In this document: in pieces, positions 7,614 to 16,118 of the stretch | How positions within the stretch are numbered: position 1 is the first letter of the stretch | Layout: each line of letters opens with the position of its first letter | Assembly: GCA_964441235.1 (NCBI GenBank) | Contig: CAYTUQ010000066.1 | Coordinates: 1-18,881, forward strand | Length of the DNA: 18,881 nucleotides | Direction of reading: 5' to 3' | DNA from: BS750m-G69 sp964441235 | GTDB lineage: Bacteria > Fidelibacterota > UBA2242 | Notes under the pieces: generated by a model | What the model saw: the letters and a program-made list of their open reading frames with translations, nothing else | Database searches by the model: none | What the model was told of the DNA's origin: nothing | Translations under genes and position numbers: made by a program

Positions 7614-8891
7614 ATGAGCAGTGGTTCGCGTTCAACCTTCAAAACCATGATAGTTTATCTCAGGAGAATAGCTCAATCCCTGTTTTTCATTACCCTTTTT
7701 GCTCTTTACACGTGTGCCGGAAAGAAGATCACTGAAGTTGAAGATGAGGAAAATGATGTGCACACCGAAACTGAGCCTTCGCGTCACTTCTATACGATGG
7801 ACGAATTTGTGATGGGAGCAGATCTCTCGTATGTCAATCAGGTTCTGGACCACGGAGGAGTATACCGCGACTCCGGATCTGTTATGGATCCCTACCAGAT
7901 ATTCGCAGATTACGGCACGAATGTCGTGCGCCTGAGGATATGGCACGATCCGGAAATCACAATGGAAGTGTATGGAGAATCCGCAACACAGATGTACAGC
8001 GATCTCCATGATGTGGCAAAAAGTATCGCAAGGGCAAAGGGACAGGAGATGGCGGTAGCCCTCGATTTTCACTACTCCGATTATTGGGCGGATCCGGGTT
8101 GGCAGGCAATACCAGAAGCCTGGAAAGAGATCAAGGACCTTGCGGTGCTGCAAGATTCTGTTTATCAATACACCAAAAGAACACTGCTCCATCTGAATGA
8201 AAGAGGTCTGATGCCTGAAATGGTTCAGATCGGAAATGAGATCAATTGCGGTATGCTTTTTACCAACGCCCCCTCAGGGTTTCCTGCCCTCAATGCATGC
8301 GACGGGAATTGGAAAAATCTTGGAGGGGTGATCAATAAGGCCATTCATGCGGTAAGAGAAGTATCGGAATCTTCTGATATTAATACCAGGATCATTCTCC
8401 ACATTGCGCAACCGGAGAACGTGGAATGGTGGTTTGACAATATCACCGGGACTGGAGGCGTAACCGATTTTGACATTGTTGGTTTTTCCTATTACGCCCG
8501 ATGGTCCAATGTGTCACTGGCAGAAATCAGCACGAGGGTCGCGAACTTTCGGGGGAAGTTTGGCAAGGATGTCATGATCATGGAAACGGCATATCCATGG
8601 ACGATGGAGAACGCCGACAGCTATGCCAATATCTTTGGTTCAGCCAGTCTGGTACAAGGTTATCCTGCGACACCGGAGGGGCAGAAGAATTACCTGATCG
8701 ATCTGACACAGGAAGTCATTGCCGGCGGTGGCAAAGGTATTTTCTATTGGGAACCGGCTTGGATAACATCCAACCTCAAGGATCCGTGGGGAACCGGTTC
8801 CTCATGGGAGAACAATGCCTTCTTTGATTTCGATGGCAATGCGCTTCCTGCTTTCATTTTTATTACCTATAACTACGATTTTAAAAATTGA
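7614..8891 (+). CDS. GH53 endo-beta-1,4-galactanase, lipoprotein
   Basis: A 425-aa arabinogalactan endo-beta-1,4-galactanase that cuts the backbone of type I galactan. The N-terminus has a hydrophobic segment ending in LYTC (Cys34) followed by an acidic linker, so it is probably a lipoprotein, displayed at the surface by analogy with other PUL endo-enzymes. The GH53 barrel starts at MGADLSYVNQ and shows NVVRLRIWHDP, LDFHYSDYWADPG, the acid/base Glu209 in VQIGNEIN and the nucleophile Glu324 in MIMETAYPWT. Both catalytic residues are present. AAGG at 7599-7602 supports the ATG at 7614; the ATG at 7647 has no such site. It follows susD after a 124-bp gap in which I see no gene. Unlike the decayed GH53 at 15599, it has no T9SS tail. 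Confidence 0.93.
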   Translation: MSSGSRSTFKTMIVYLRRIAQSLFFITLFALYTCAGKKITEVEDEENDVHTETEPSRHFYTMDEFVMGADLSYVNQVLDHGGVYRDSGSVMDPYQIFADYGTNVVRLRIWHDPEITMEVYGESATQMYSDLHDVAKSIARAKGQEMAVALDFHYSDYWADPGWQAIPEAWKEIKDLAVLQDSVYQYTKRTLLHLNERGLMPEMVQIGNEINCGMLFTNAPSGFPALNACDGNWKNLGGVINKAIHAVREVSESSDINTRIILHIAQPENVEWWFDNITGTGGVTDFDIVGFSYYARWSNVSLAEISTRVANFRGKFGKDVMIMETAYPWTMENADSYANIFGSASLVQGYPATPEGQKNYLIDLTQEVIAGGGKGIFYWEPAWITSNLKDPWGTGSSWENNAFFDFDGNALPAFIFITYNYDFKN

Positions 8892-8905
8892 TTTTAAGGA
8901 AAATA

Positions 8906-11533
8906 ATGGAAATAACTTTGAAATGGATAAATACTCGCGGACGTGTGAGTATCTCTTCCTGGATGCTCGTGCCGCTGCTGTTCATGCTGTGCTGCGATGT
9001 GGTATGGGCAGTTCAGACTAACCAAACCAGTACTTCGAGTAAGGCGAAAATTATTGTTGAGGATGGACTACTAAAATACCGCGATAAAGGCAATGAGGCG
9101 GCGTTTTTTGGAGTTAACTATTCGACTCCATTTGCCCACAGCTATCGGGCGCTGAAGAAGCTGGGTAAAAATCATAAAGAAGAAATTGACAAGGATGTGT
9201 ATCACTTTGCCAGGCTCGGATTCGATGGTTTCCGCATTCATATATGGGACACGGAAATCAGCGACAGCCTGGGCAATCTGGTGAATAATGAACACCTCCA
9301 GTTGCTGGACTATTTGCTCTGGAAACTGCAGGAAAGAGGCATCAAGATTATTCTAACTCCCCTGAATTTTTACAATAACGGGTATCCGGATGGGGCCACT
9401 CCTACCAGTGGTTTCGCCAATTATATATCAAAGGGGGAAGCTCCTAGGAATAAGGCGTTTTGGCCGGTCATTAAACGCTATCTGTCGCAATTCATTAATC
9501 ATGTCAATCCATATGTGGCTCAATCTTATGCTGAGAATCCTAATATCATCGCGGTGGAAATAATAAATGAACCTGCCCACGGGGGAGAGCTGAGCGCAAT
9601 TACCAATTTTATAAATGACATGGCCGATCACGTCCGTAGCGCCGGATGGGAGAAGCCGGTATTTTATAATATCTCTCAGAATCCCGGAGTAGCCGAGGCA
9701 GTCATGAATGCCAAAGTCGACGGAGTCGGCTTTCAGTGGTATCCAGCTGGATTGGTGGGCGGGGCAGAAATAAAGAACAACTACCTGCCCTATGTCGATG
9801 CCTATACAATTCCCTTTAAAGATGAACCGGCGTTTAAATCGAAAGCCCAAATGGTCTATGAATTCGATTCCGCCGATGTACTGCATTCTTACGCTTATCC
9901 GGCCATGGCCAGAAGCTTTCGGGAAGCTGGCTTTCAGTGGGCCACCCAGTTTGCCTATGATCCGCTGGCCATAGCCTACGCCAACAGCGACTACCAAACA
10001 CATTATCTGAACCTGGCCTATACGCCCTCAAAAGCCATAAGTATGTTGATTGCTTCGATGGTCTTTCATCACGTCCCGCTCCACAAATACTTCGGCAGCT
10101 TTCCGGCAGATACCCTTTTTGGGGACTTCCGGCTCAGCCATACTCTGAATCTGAGCGAAATGAACTCCGATACGGCTTTTTATTATTCCAATCATACGCA
10201 GACTGCACCTCGTAATCCACAGCGTCTGAAGCACATCGCCGGTGTGGGATCTTCTCCGGCGGTCTCCTATGAAGGGCTGGGCATTTATTTCCTGGATAAG
10301 TTGGAAGACGGTATTTGGAGGCTGGAAGTGATGCCGGATGCTGTCCACAGTCGCGATCCCTTTGAACGTCCCTCTTTTAGCAAACATGTCACCCATATAG
10401 ATTGGCGCGACCATCATATGAAAATAGAACTGCCCGATCTGGGTGGTTCCTTCCGTATCCAGAGTTTGAATGTTGGAAATGAACGTATTACTCAGGTCAA
10501 GAACGGATCATTTACCATTTCGCCCGGTTCGTACCTGCTTACTCGGAATGGTAAAAACAATAACCGCTGGACGGCCAAAAGTAAAATGGGCTATATTGAA
10601 CTCGGGGAGTTCATTGCCCCTGCACCGACACTTGATGGTGTTATGGTAAAACATGCTCCGCATGTAGCAGTGGAGACAGGGAATCCAGTTCAGATTTCGG
10701 CTATCGTGTCCGGCATAAATGCGGCTGATAGGGTATGGCTCATCGCCGGAAGCGGCTGGCGCCCCCGACGAATTCCAATGCAAGAGAACAAACCGTGCGT
10801 CTTTGAAGCACAAATTCCGGCAGACATTGTGAATAGCGGATTTTTAAACTATTGGATTGTTATTGAGCAGAAGGACAAGAAGGTCACTTTTCCTGGGAAT
10901 CATCCGGGATCGCCTTCGGATTGGGACTATTATTATGATGAACACTGGGAAGTTCCGATAGTCCATTCGACCAGCTCGGTGGAGCTTTTCAATGCCCGTA
11001 GAGACCATCGACGGATTGATTATGCTTTTTCTCGGTGGAACAGAAGTTACCAGAGTCGGGTCGTCGCAACCGATGCTCTGGGACAAATGGCTATCCGGTC
11101 AATAGTCGCCAACAGGCCTGATAATGGGCCCACACTTGGCTGGAAGATTTATGTTGGAGACAAAGTAGCGGGCCGAAGAACCTCTCTTGATTCATTTGGT
11201 AATTTGGTCGTTAAGGCGAAGTCAACCAATGGAGGCCATGTTGTTCTTAGGATTATTCTAGTTGATAGAAATGGAGGAGCTTTCAGCACCCCCGTTACAA
11301 TTACCAGCAACTATGCTAATCACTCCGTTTCCTTTGACAAGTTCAAGTTCGGTTCAATGATGTTGCTTCCCAGGCCTTTCCCGCCTTTTCTGCCTTTGTG
11401 GTTTAGATCGTCTGAGCTTGCACCGCTTCGGCTCCAAGATATCGAAGAAGTGCAATTTCTGGTTGAACCGAATGTCGAAGACGCTGCCGAGAGCTATGGC
11501 TTCGAGATCGAATCGGTGTGGCTTGAACAATAA
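8906..11533 (+). CDS. Clan GH-A glycoside hydrolase with C-terminal beta domains, GH147-like or GH5-like, probable beta-galactosidase
   Basis: The start is ATG 8906 with AAGGA five bases upstream (8896-8900), giving 875 aa; a TTG at 8888 is also possible. It has a Sec signal peptide (LVPLLFMLCCDVVWA). A TIM barrel of the GH-A clan occupies about residues 40-400, with acid/base Glu222 in EIINEPAHG and probable nucleophile Glu319 in MVYEFDSAD, both at the usual strand ends. After the barrel come beta-rich regions (about 430-560, an Ig-like segment about 570-680, and a jelly-roll-like segment from about 700 to the end, finishing IEEVQFLV...YGFEIESVWLE). The size and the galactan context recall GH147 exo-beta-galactosidases of Bacteroides galactan loci, but I cannot separate that from a distant GH5 by eye. 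It follows the GH53 gene by 14 bases, so the two are almost certainly co-transcribed. Confidence 0.75.
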   Translation: MEITLKWINTRGRVSISSWMLVPLLFMLCCDVVWAVQTNQTSTSSKAKIIVEDGLLKYRDKGNEAAFFGVNYSTPFAHSYRALKKLGKNHKEEIDKDVYHFARLGFDGFRIHIWDTEISDSLGNLVNNEHLQLLDYLLWKLQERGIKIILTPLNFYNNGYPDGATPTSGFANYISKGEAPRNKAFWPVIKRYLSQFINHVNPYVAQSYAENPNIIAVEIINEPAHGGELSAITNFINDMADHVRSAGWEKPVFYNISQNPGVAEAVMNAKVDGVGFQWYPAGLVGGAEIKNNYLPYVDAYTIPFKDEPAFKSKAQMVYEFDSADVLHSYAYPAMARSFREAGFQWATQFAYDPLAIAYANSDYQTHYLNLAYTPSKAISMLIASMVFHHVPLHKYFGSFPADTLFGDFRLSHTLNLSEMNSDTAFYYSNHTQTAPRNPQRLKHIAGVGSSPAVSYEGLGIYFLDKLEDGIWRLEVMPDAVHSRDPFERPSFSKHVTHIDWRDHHMKIELPDLGGSFRIQSLNVGNERITQVKNGSFTISPGSYLLTRNGKNNNRWTAKSKMGYIELGEFIAPAPTLDGVMVKHAPHVAVETGNPVQISAIVSGINAADRVWLIAGSGWRPRRIPMQENKPCVFEAQIPADIVNSGFLNYWIVIEQKDKKVTFPGNHPGSPSDWDYYYDEHWEVPIVHSTSSVELFNARRDHRRIDYAFSRWNRSYQSRVVATDALGQMAIRSIVANRPDNGPTLGWKIYVGDKVAGRRTSLDSFGNLVVKAKSTNGGHVVLRIILVDRNGGAFSTPVTITSNYANHSVSFDKFKFGSMMLLPRPFPPFLPLWFRSSELAPLRLQDIEEVQFLVEPNVEDAAESYGFEIESVWLEQ

Positions 11534-11591
11534 TAGTGACGCGTGACTTATGAAAACTTTAAAGTCGTAAAGTGGAGAGTTCGATAACATC

Positions 11592-14060
11592 ATGTTACAA
11601 CTAGCAACCATGTTCTTTGTTTTCATTGTGGGCTTATCTTGGATGCCAAACTGGGCCGACGCTCAATCCCGCCAGCATCTTTCCATAGATCTGAACTGGA
11701 AATTTGTTCAAGCCGACCCGGCGAATGCCCAAGAACCGGGTTTTGGCGATAAGAGCTGGCGAACGGTAAATGTACCGCACGATTGGAGTATCGAGGGAAC
11801 ATACGATCAAAGTGCTCCTGGTGGTGGTAATATCGCTTATCTTCCTACCGGCATCGGTTGGTATAGAAAGCACTTCACTGCCCCGGAAAATGCTCTAACA
11901 GGAAATGTTTGGATTCAGTTTGACGGGATCTATATGAACAGCGATGTCTGGATCAACGGGCATCATTTGGGTCACCGTCCTTATGGATATTCGACTTTTT
12001 ATTATGATCTGACTCCCAATCTCCATGAGGGGGAGAATGTTCTTGCGGTCAGAGTTGACAACTCCATGCAGCCGAATTCCCGCTGGTATACGGGCTCCGG
12101 CATTTACCGGCACGTCTGGTTCATTGTGGCTGATCGATTGCATATCGGACATTGGGGGATTGCGGTGACTACTCCCTCGGCCACTTCGGATTCCGCTGTT
12201 GTGGTCGTGAAAACGCAGATCGAGAATGAGTACAAAGAAGTTCGGACAGGGACGCTCACAAGCGAATTGATGGGTACCGATGGAGAGCTGGTAAGCCAAG
12301 CAGAACAATCTTTTAATATTGAACCAGAACAGGATCTGCAACTTATAGACACTCTTAGGGTGAACGCACCAAGACTCTGGTCAATCGAGTCAACGAATCT
12401 ATACGCACTTCGTTCAACCATTCGCAGCAATGGCAGGGTAGTGGATCAGGTGACCACACCAGTGGGCATCCGTGAGATTCGATATGATACGAACAGAGGC
12501 TTTTTTCTCAATGGCAAACAGGTGAAAATGCATGGCGTGAATCTGCACCACGATGGAGGACCGGTAGGCGCCGCGGTTCCTGAAGGGGTATGGGAGCGCC
12601 GATTGAGGACGCTTAAGCAGATGGGCGCGAATGCCATCCGGACGGCTCATAACCCCCCGGCGCCGGAATTTCTCGACTTATGTGACCGGATAGGTTTTTT
12701 GGTGATGGACGAGGCGTTTGATGAATGGACGGTTGGGAAGCGAACTTCTTCGTATCATCTCTATTTTGATGAATTGTACAAACAAGATCTTGCAGCCATG
12801 ATACTTCGTGACCGCAATCATCCCTCCGTTGTTTTGTGGAGCGTTGGCAATGAAATTGGCGAGCAGACTACCGAGAACGGCACACAAGTATTGAGGAAAC
12901 TGTTGGACATTTGTCATCAATTGGATCCCAATCGGCCGGTCACCGCAGGTTGCGATCATATTGCTGATGACCGCAAGCCAACCAAAACCGAGTTTCTCGA
13001 GGCATTGGATATCGTAGGTTATAATTATGTGGATCGGTGGCATGAACTTCGCGAATTGTATTATACGCCGGATAAATTGGCACATCCGGGTTGGAAGATG
13101 ATTGGGACGGAGAGTTCAAACATTTACGGCATTCGCGGCAGTTATACATTGGGTGATAATCTCGACACGGTACGGCCCAATTACAACTTCAATATGATCC
13201 GTGTGGAACAGTTATGGAAGTTCGTCACGATGCATGACTATGTGATAGGAGATTTCATGTGGACCGGGATCGATTACTTGGGAGAAGCGCGGTGGCCGTA
13301 CAAGCATGCATCGAGTGGCGTCCTGGATCTGGTCGGCTTTAAGAAAGACTCTTACTATTTCTACAAAAGTCAATGGACCGAAGAACCGGTCCTGCACGTC
13401 TTTCCGCACTGGAACTGGCCAAACAGAGAAGGCCAGGTTATCCCCGTGCTGGCATATACCAACTGTGATGCAGTCGAATTGTTTGTGAACGGAAAGTCTT
13501 TTGGAGAAAAAAGGTTGGAGTTTCCCCGGCAGGGAACGTCAGGGGGCTGGAACAGTTACGAGAGACCTCGGGCATTTCCCACCACAACCGATCTGCACCT
13601 CTCCTGGGATGTCCCCTATGAACCCGGTGTGTTGAAAGCCGTAGGGAAGAGAGAAGGCCAAGTGGTTGTCACTAAAGAGGTTCGGTCCACTGGCACGCCG
13701 GCTGCGATTCAACTGTCGCTGGACCATGAGACGCTGCGCGCTGATGGCGAGGATGTCGCGCATTTGCAGGTAGAGATTATCGATTCTGACAGAAATGTAG
13801 TGCCAATAGCCGACAATCTCTTGTACTTCGATATTGAAGGTGAGGGCCGTATCATTGGGCTAGGCAATGGCAATCCAACTGATCATGATCTCCATAAGGC
13901 ATCACAGCGACACGCCTTTAACGGTCTCGGTCTGGCTATTATTCAATCTACAAGAACTGCAGGGAAGATACATGTCCAGGTCAATTCACACAAACTGAAA
14001 GGGGGTGAGATAGAGATAATTACGAGGAAACCACAAGATACACAAATGGTAATCGAATGA
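11592..14060 (+). CDS. GH2 beta-galactosidase, secreted or periplasmic
   Basis: An 822-aa GH2 enzyme with a signal peptide (MFFVFIVGLSWMPNWADAQ). Domain order is the sugar-binding jelly roll (about 28-180, with VNVPHDWSIEG, GIGWYRKHF and DVWINGHHLG), an Ig-like domain (about 185-300), the TIM barrel (from GFFLNGKQVKMHGVNLHHD), then two further beta domains. The acid/base is Glu421 in WSVGNEIGE and the nucleophile Glu507 in MIGTESSN. HNPP and ILRDRNHPSVVLWS are typical of the family. A beta-galactosidase acting on galacto-oligosaccharides from GH53 is the expected role in this context; other GH2 specificities cannot be excluded. GGAGAG at 11574-11579 is 12 bases from the ATG; the ATG at 11610 is a less likely alternative. 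The gap to the preceding gene is 58 bp. Confidence 0.92.
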   Translation: MLQLATMFFVFIVGLSWMPNWADAQSRQHLSIDLNWKFVQADPANAQEPGFGDKSWRTVNVPHDWSIEGTYDQSAPGGGNIAYLPTGIGWYRKHFTAPENALTGNVWIQFDGIYMNSDVWINGHHLGHRPYGYSTFYYDLTPNLHEGENVLAVRVDNSMQPNSRWYTGSGIYRHVWFIVADRLHIGHWGIAVTTPSATSDSAVVVVKTQIENEYKEVRTGTLTSELMGTDGELVSQAEQSFNIEPEQDLQLIDTLRVNAPRLWSIESTNLYALRSTIRSNGRVVDQVTTPVGIREIRYDTNRGFFLNGKQVKMHGVNLHHDGGPVGAAVPEGVWERRLRTLKQMGANAIRTAHNPPAPEFLDLCDRIGFLVMDEAFDEWTVGKRTSSYHLYFDELYKQDLAAMILRDRNHPSVVLWSVGNEIGEQTTENGTQVLRKLLDICHQLDPNRPVTAGCDHIADDRKPTKTEFLEALDIVGYNYVDRWHELRELYYTPDKLAHPGWKMIGTESSNIYGIRGSYTLGDNLDTVRPNYNFNMIRVEQLWKFVTMHDYVIGDFMWTGIDYLGEARWPYKHASSGVLDLVGFKKDSYYFYKSQWTEEPVLHVFPHWNWPNREGQVIPVLAYTNCDAVELFVNGKSFGEKRLEFPRQGTSGGWNSYERPRAFPTTTDLHLSWDVPYEPGVLKAVGKREGQVVVTKEVRSTGTPAAIQLSLDHETLRADGEDVAHLQVEIIDSDRNVVPIADNLLYFDIEGEGRIIGLGNGNPTDHDLHKASQRHAFNGLGLAIIQSTRTAGKIHVQVNSHKLKGGEIEIITRKPQDTQMVIE

Positions 14061-14119
14061 AGTTTCACACGAGTATCACTTTTTCAAAACTAATCACAAA
14101 ATGTAGGAGGATTATTGTT

Positions 14120-15538
14120 ATGAATACCTTATTACCGAGTCAAAATCGTACCAGCACACTGAAAAAGGGAACAGTCACATTAGTAGGTGTGCTGAGCGTT
14201 ATGTTGCTCTTCGCAACGAACGTGTTATTCGCTCAGGAATCTATTGCACTCATAAATCCGAGCTTCGAAGAGCCGGGCGTAGAAACGAAAAACTGGGCAG
14301 AGATCCCGGGATGGAGCCTCGATTCTCTTTCCATCGATTCGGGTGTTTCGGAGAATCCGCTAGCCACCGACGGCACTTTTGGCGCCTGGCTCGATAGCGA
14401 CGACGGCGTACTGTGGCAGTTGACGAACTATACAATCCAGGAAGGGGACCTGATCACGCTGAAAGCAGACGTGCGGAATAGCTGGCAGACGACCATATTC
14501 GATTTAGTGCTCTATTATGACGACAACGGCACCCGTGTTCCCGTGGCTACAACAACTGGTGACTTCGAAGGGTTTGTTGACGCCTTTTTGACGGAGTTTA
14601 CGGTGACGTTTTTAGCCGCCAGTGCCCCGGAAGCTGTGGGACACCTGCTGGGAGTTGCCATACACAATACAAGTGTTCCTAACTCCTTTATTGAAATGGA
14701 CAATTTCCGGCTGAGTAGAGACACGGTCACTCAGGAATCTATTGCACTCGTAAACCCGAGCTTCGAGGAGCCGGGCGTAGAAGAGAAAAATTGGGCAAAC
14801 ATCCCCGGGTGGAGCCTCGATTCTCTTGCCATCGATTCGGGTGTTTCGGAGAATCCGCTAGCCACCGACGGCACTTTTGGCGCCTGGCTCGATAGCGACG
14901 ACGGCGTACTGTGGCAGTTGACGAACTATACAATCCAGGAAGGGGACCTGATCACGCTGAAAGCAGACGTGCGGAATAGCTGGCAGACGACCATATTCGA
15001 TTTAGTGCTCTATTATGACGACAACGGCACCCGTGTTCCCGTGGCTACAACAACTGGTGACTTCGAAGGGTTTGTTGACGCCTTTTTGACGGAGTTTACG
15101 GTGACGTTTGCAGTCGCAACTGCCCCGGATGCAGTGGGACACCTGCTGGGAGTTGCCATACACAATACAAGTGTTCCGAACTCCTTTATTGAAATGGACA
15201 ATTTCCGGCTTAGTAAAGTCGCCGCACCCACATCAGTCGAAAGGATTGAGAGCTTACCCAATTCTTTTGTTCTGGCGCAGAATTATCCCAATCCGTTCAA
15301 CCCAGTAACAACGATTAATTACGAAGTGGCTGAAAAATCCCTTGTTCAGATTAGCGTTTATAATCTGATGGGACAATTGGTAACAACACTTGTTAATGGA
15401 CAACAGTTTCAAGGAATATATTCCATTCAATGGAACGGAAAAGACTTCAATGGGAATGAGGTTCCTTCAGGGGTCTATTTTGCCAAAATGGTGGCTGGTT
15501 CCTTTGAACAAATCAGGAAATTGACACTGATTCGATAG
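14120..15538 (+). CDS. T9SS-sorted protein with two near-identical jelly-roll-like modules (candidate surface glycan-binding protein)
   Basis: The start is ATG 14120 behind a strong GTAGGAGG site (14103-14110); a frame beginning at 14057 overlaps the GH2 stop but would add 21 residues before the signal peptide. The 472-aa product has a signal peptide ending LFAQ, module 1 (about 39-204), module 2 (about 205-366), a short linker, and a C-terminal sorting domain from about 383 (AQNYPNPFNPVTTINYEV to RKLTLIR) of the T9SS type A / FlgD-like class. Each module starts ESIAL(I/V)NPSFEEPGV, has IPGWSLDSL and ends NSFIEMDNFRLS, a pattern of galactose-binding-like or carbohydrate-binding modules. I cannot name the family. 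No catalytic residues are apparent. Last gene of the operon; it may take the role of the missing SusE/F-type binding protein (inference). Confidence 0.8.
   Translation: MNTLLPSQNRTSTLKKGTVTLVGVLSVMLLFATNVLFAQESIALINPSFEEPGVETKNWAEIPGWSLDSLSIDSGVSENPLATDGTFGAWLDSDDGVLWQLTNYTIQEGDLITLKADVRNSWQTTIFDLVLYYDDNGTRVPVATTTGDFEGFVDAFLTEFTVTFLAASAPEAVGHLLGVAIHNTSVPNSFIEMDNFRLSRDTVTQESIALVNPSFEEPGVEEKNWANIPGWSLDSLAIDSGVSENPLATDGTFGAWLDSDDGVLWQLTNYTIQEGDLITLKADVRNSWQTTIFDLVLYYDDNGTRVPVATTTGDFEGFVDAFLTEFTVTFAVATAPDAVGHLLGVAIHNTSVPNSFIEMDNFRLSKVAAPTSVERIESLPNSFVLAQNYPNPFNPVTTINYEVAEKSLVQISVYNLMGQLVTTLVNGQQFQGIYSIQWNGKDFNGNEVPSGVYFAKMVAGSFEQIRKLTLIR
14234..14731 (+). repeat. In-gene tandem repeat, copy 1 (498 bp period)
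   Basis: Copy 1 of a 498-bp (166-codon) tandem unit. Bases 14331-14611 are identical to 14829-15109 over 281 bases. Differences are confined to the module edges and to a short stretch after 14612 (LAASAPEA against AVATAPDA). Confidence 0.92.
14732..15216 (+). repeat. In-gene tandem repeat, copy 2
   Basis: Second copy of the module, in the same reading frame as copy 1 at an offset of 498 bases. It leads directly into the linker and sorting domain. The last ~14 bases of copy 1 (ACACGGTCACT) have no counterpart here. Confidence 0.92.
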
Positions 15539-15558
15539 CTCAAAGCCGTACTCAATCG

Positions 15559-15587
15559 ACCTCCCGAAGGTTAAACCTTCGGGAGGT
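15559..15587 (+). terminator. Strong hairpin closing the PUL operon
   Basis: ACCTCCCGAAGG (559-570 past 15000) pairs perfectly with CCTTCGGGAGGT (576-587 past 15000) around a five-base loop TTAAA. It sits 20 bases after the stop of the 472-aa gene. The following TATTCAAATTC is only weakly T-rich, so it may be a factor-dependent terminator, an mRNA-stabilising hairpin, or a dispersed palindromic repeat. Its right arm contains GGGAGG, which is also the only ribosome-binding-like sequence before the ATG at 15599. Confidence 0.7.
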
Positions 15588-15598
15588 TATTCAAATTC

Positions 15599-16102
15599 AT
15601 GAAATTGAAAAATATTTTAGGAATAGTATATATATTCTTGCTTTTTGTAGTCGAAGCTCAATTTTTGCATGCGAACTCAGAGGAAGTTCTATGTTATCAG
15701 AGTAGTGATTCAATCAAATTTATAAAAGGCGCAGACGTCTCTTTTATTCCCCAAATCGAAGATTTAGGCGGCGTATATAAAGAAAACGATACTTCCAAGG
15801 ATCATCTTGATTCCGAAATAACGGTGAATTTTTAATTGGCACAAAACTATCCCAATCCATTTAATAATCAAACCAGGATAGACTATAGATTGGAAAGTTC
15901 AACTTTTATCACTCTGAAAGTCTATAATATTCAAGGCAAATTAGTTTCAACGCTTGTGCAACGTCGTCAGCCTGCAGGTAATTATTCAATTGTATGGAAA
16001 GCCCAACAGGCAGATGGGACATCACTGGTATCGGGAATTTATTTTATAGGTTTAGAGACAGATTATGGCATTGAAACGCGCAAGACTCTTTTACTGAAAT
16101 AA
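15599..16102 (+). pseudogene. GH53 galactanase remnant: signal peptide and T9SS tail retained, catalytic domain deleted
   Basis: The first half (15599-15835) encodes 78 aa: a signal peptide (about 1-26, FLHA), then IKGADVSFIPQIEDLGGVY, which matches the first strand of GH53 enzymes and aligns with MGADLSYVNQVLDHGGVY in the intact GH53 at 7614. After about 19 more residues there is a TAA (15833-15835). The same frame then continues without another stop as LAQNYPNPFNNQTRIDY to RKTLLLK (16102), a complete T9SS type A sorting domain. About 300 catalytic residues expected between these parts are absent. A TTA to TAA change would explain the stop (NFLLAQNYPNPF). It is thus an internally deleted gene in which both export signals survive in frame. 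The absence of an ATG before LAQNYPNPF argues against the tail being a separate gene. Confidence 0.8.
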
Positions 16103-16118
16103 ATCAGAAAGAAATCAA

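Noticed and set aside
7632..8192. 186-aa open frame on the minus strand
   Set aside because: Lies fully opposite the GH53 gene with conserved catalytic motifs; no signal, motif or ribosome-binding site of its own.
9428..10003. 191-aa open frame on the minus strand
   Set aside because: Antisense to the barrel of the GH-A enzyme; composition mirrors the coding strand and no recognisable domain.
12678..13085. 135-aa minus-strand frame
   Set aside because: Antisense shadow of the GH2 catalytic domain.
14057..14119. Upstream ATG overlapping the GH2 stop (ATGA) as start of the 472-aa protein
   Set aside because: Would place 21 extra residues before the signal peptide, while ATG 14120 has a strong GTAGGAGG site.
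14250..15261. Repeated minus-strand frames of 61-82 aa
   Set aside because: Simply the reverse of the duplicated module; the duplication makes the shadow frames look conserved.
15836..16102. Separate small gene starting at TTG 15836
   Set aside because: It is only a T9SS sorting tail in frame with the GH53 fragment; no signal peptide or ribosome-binding site, so better seen as part of one broken gene.
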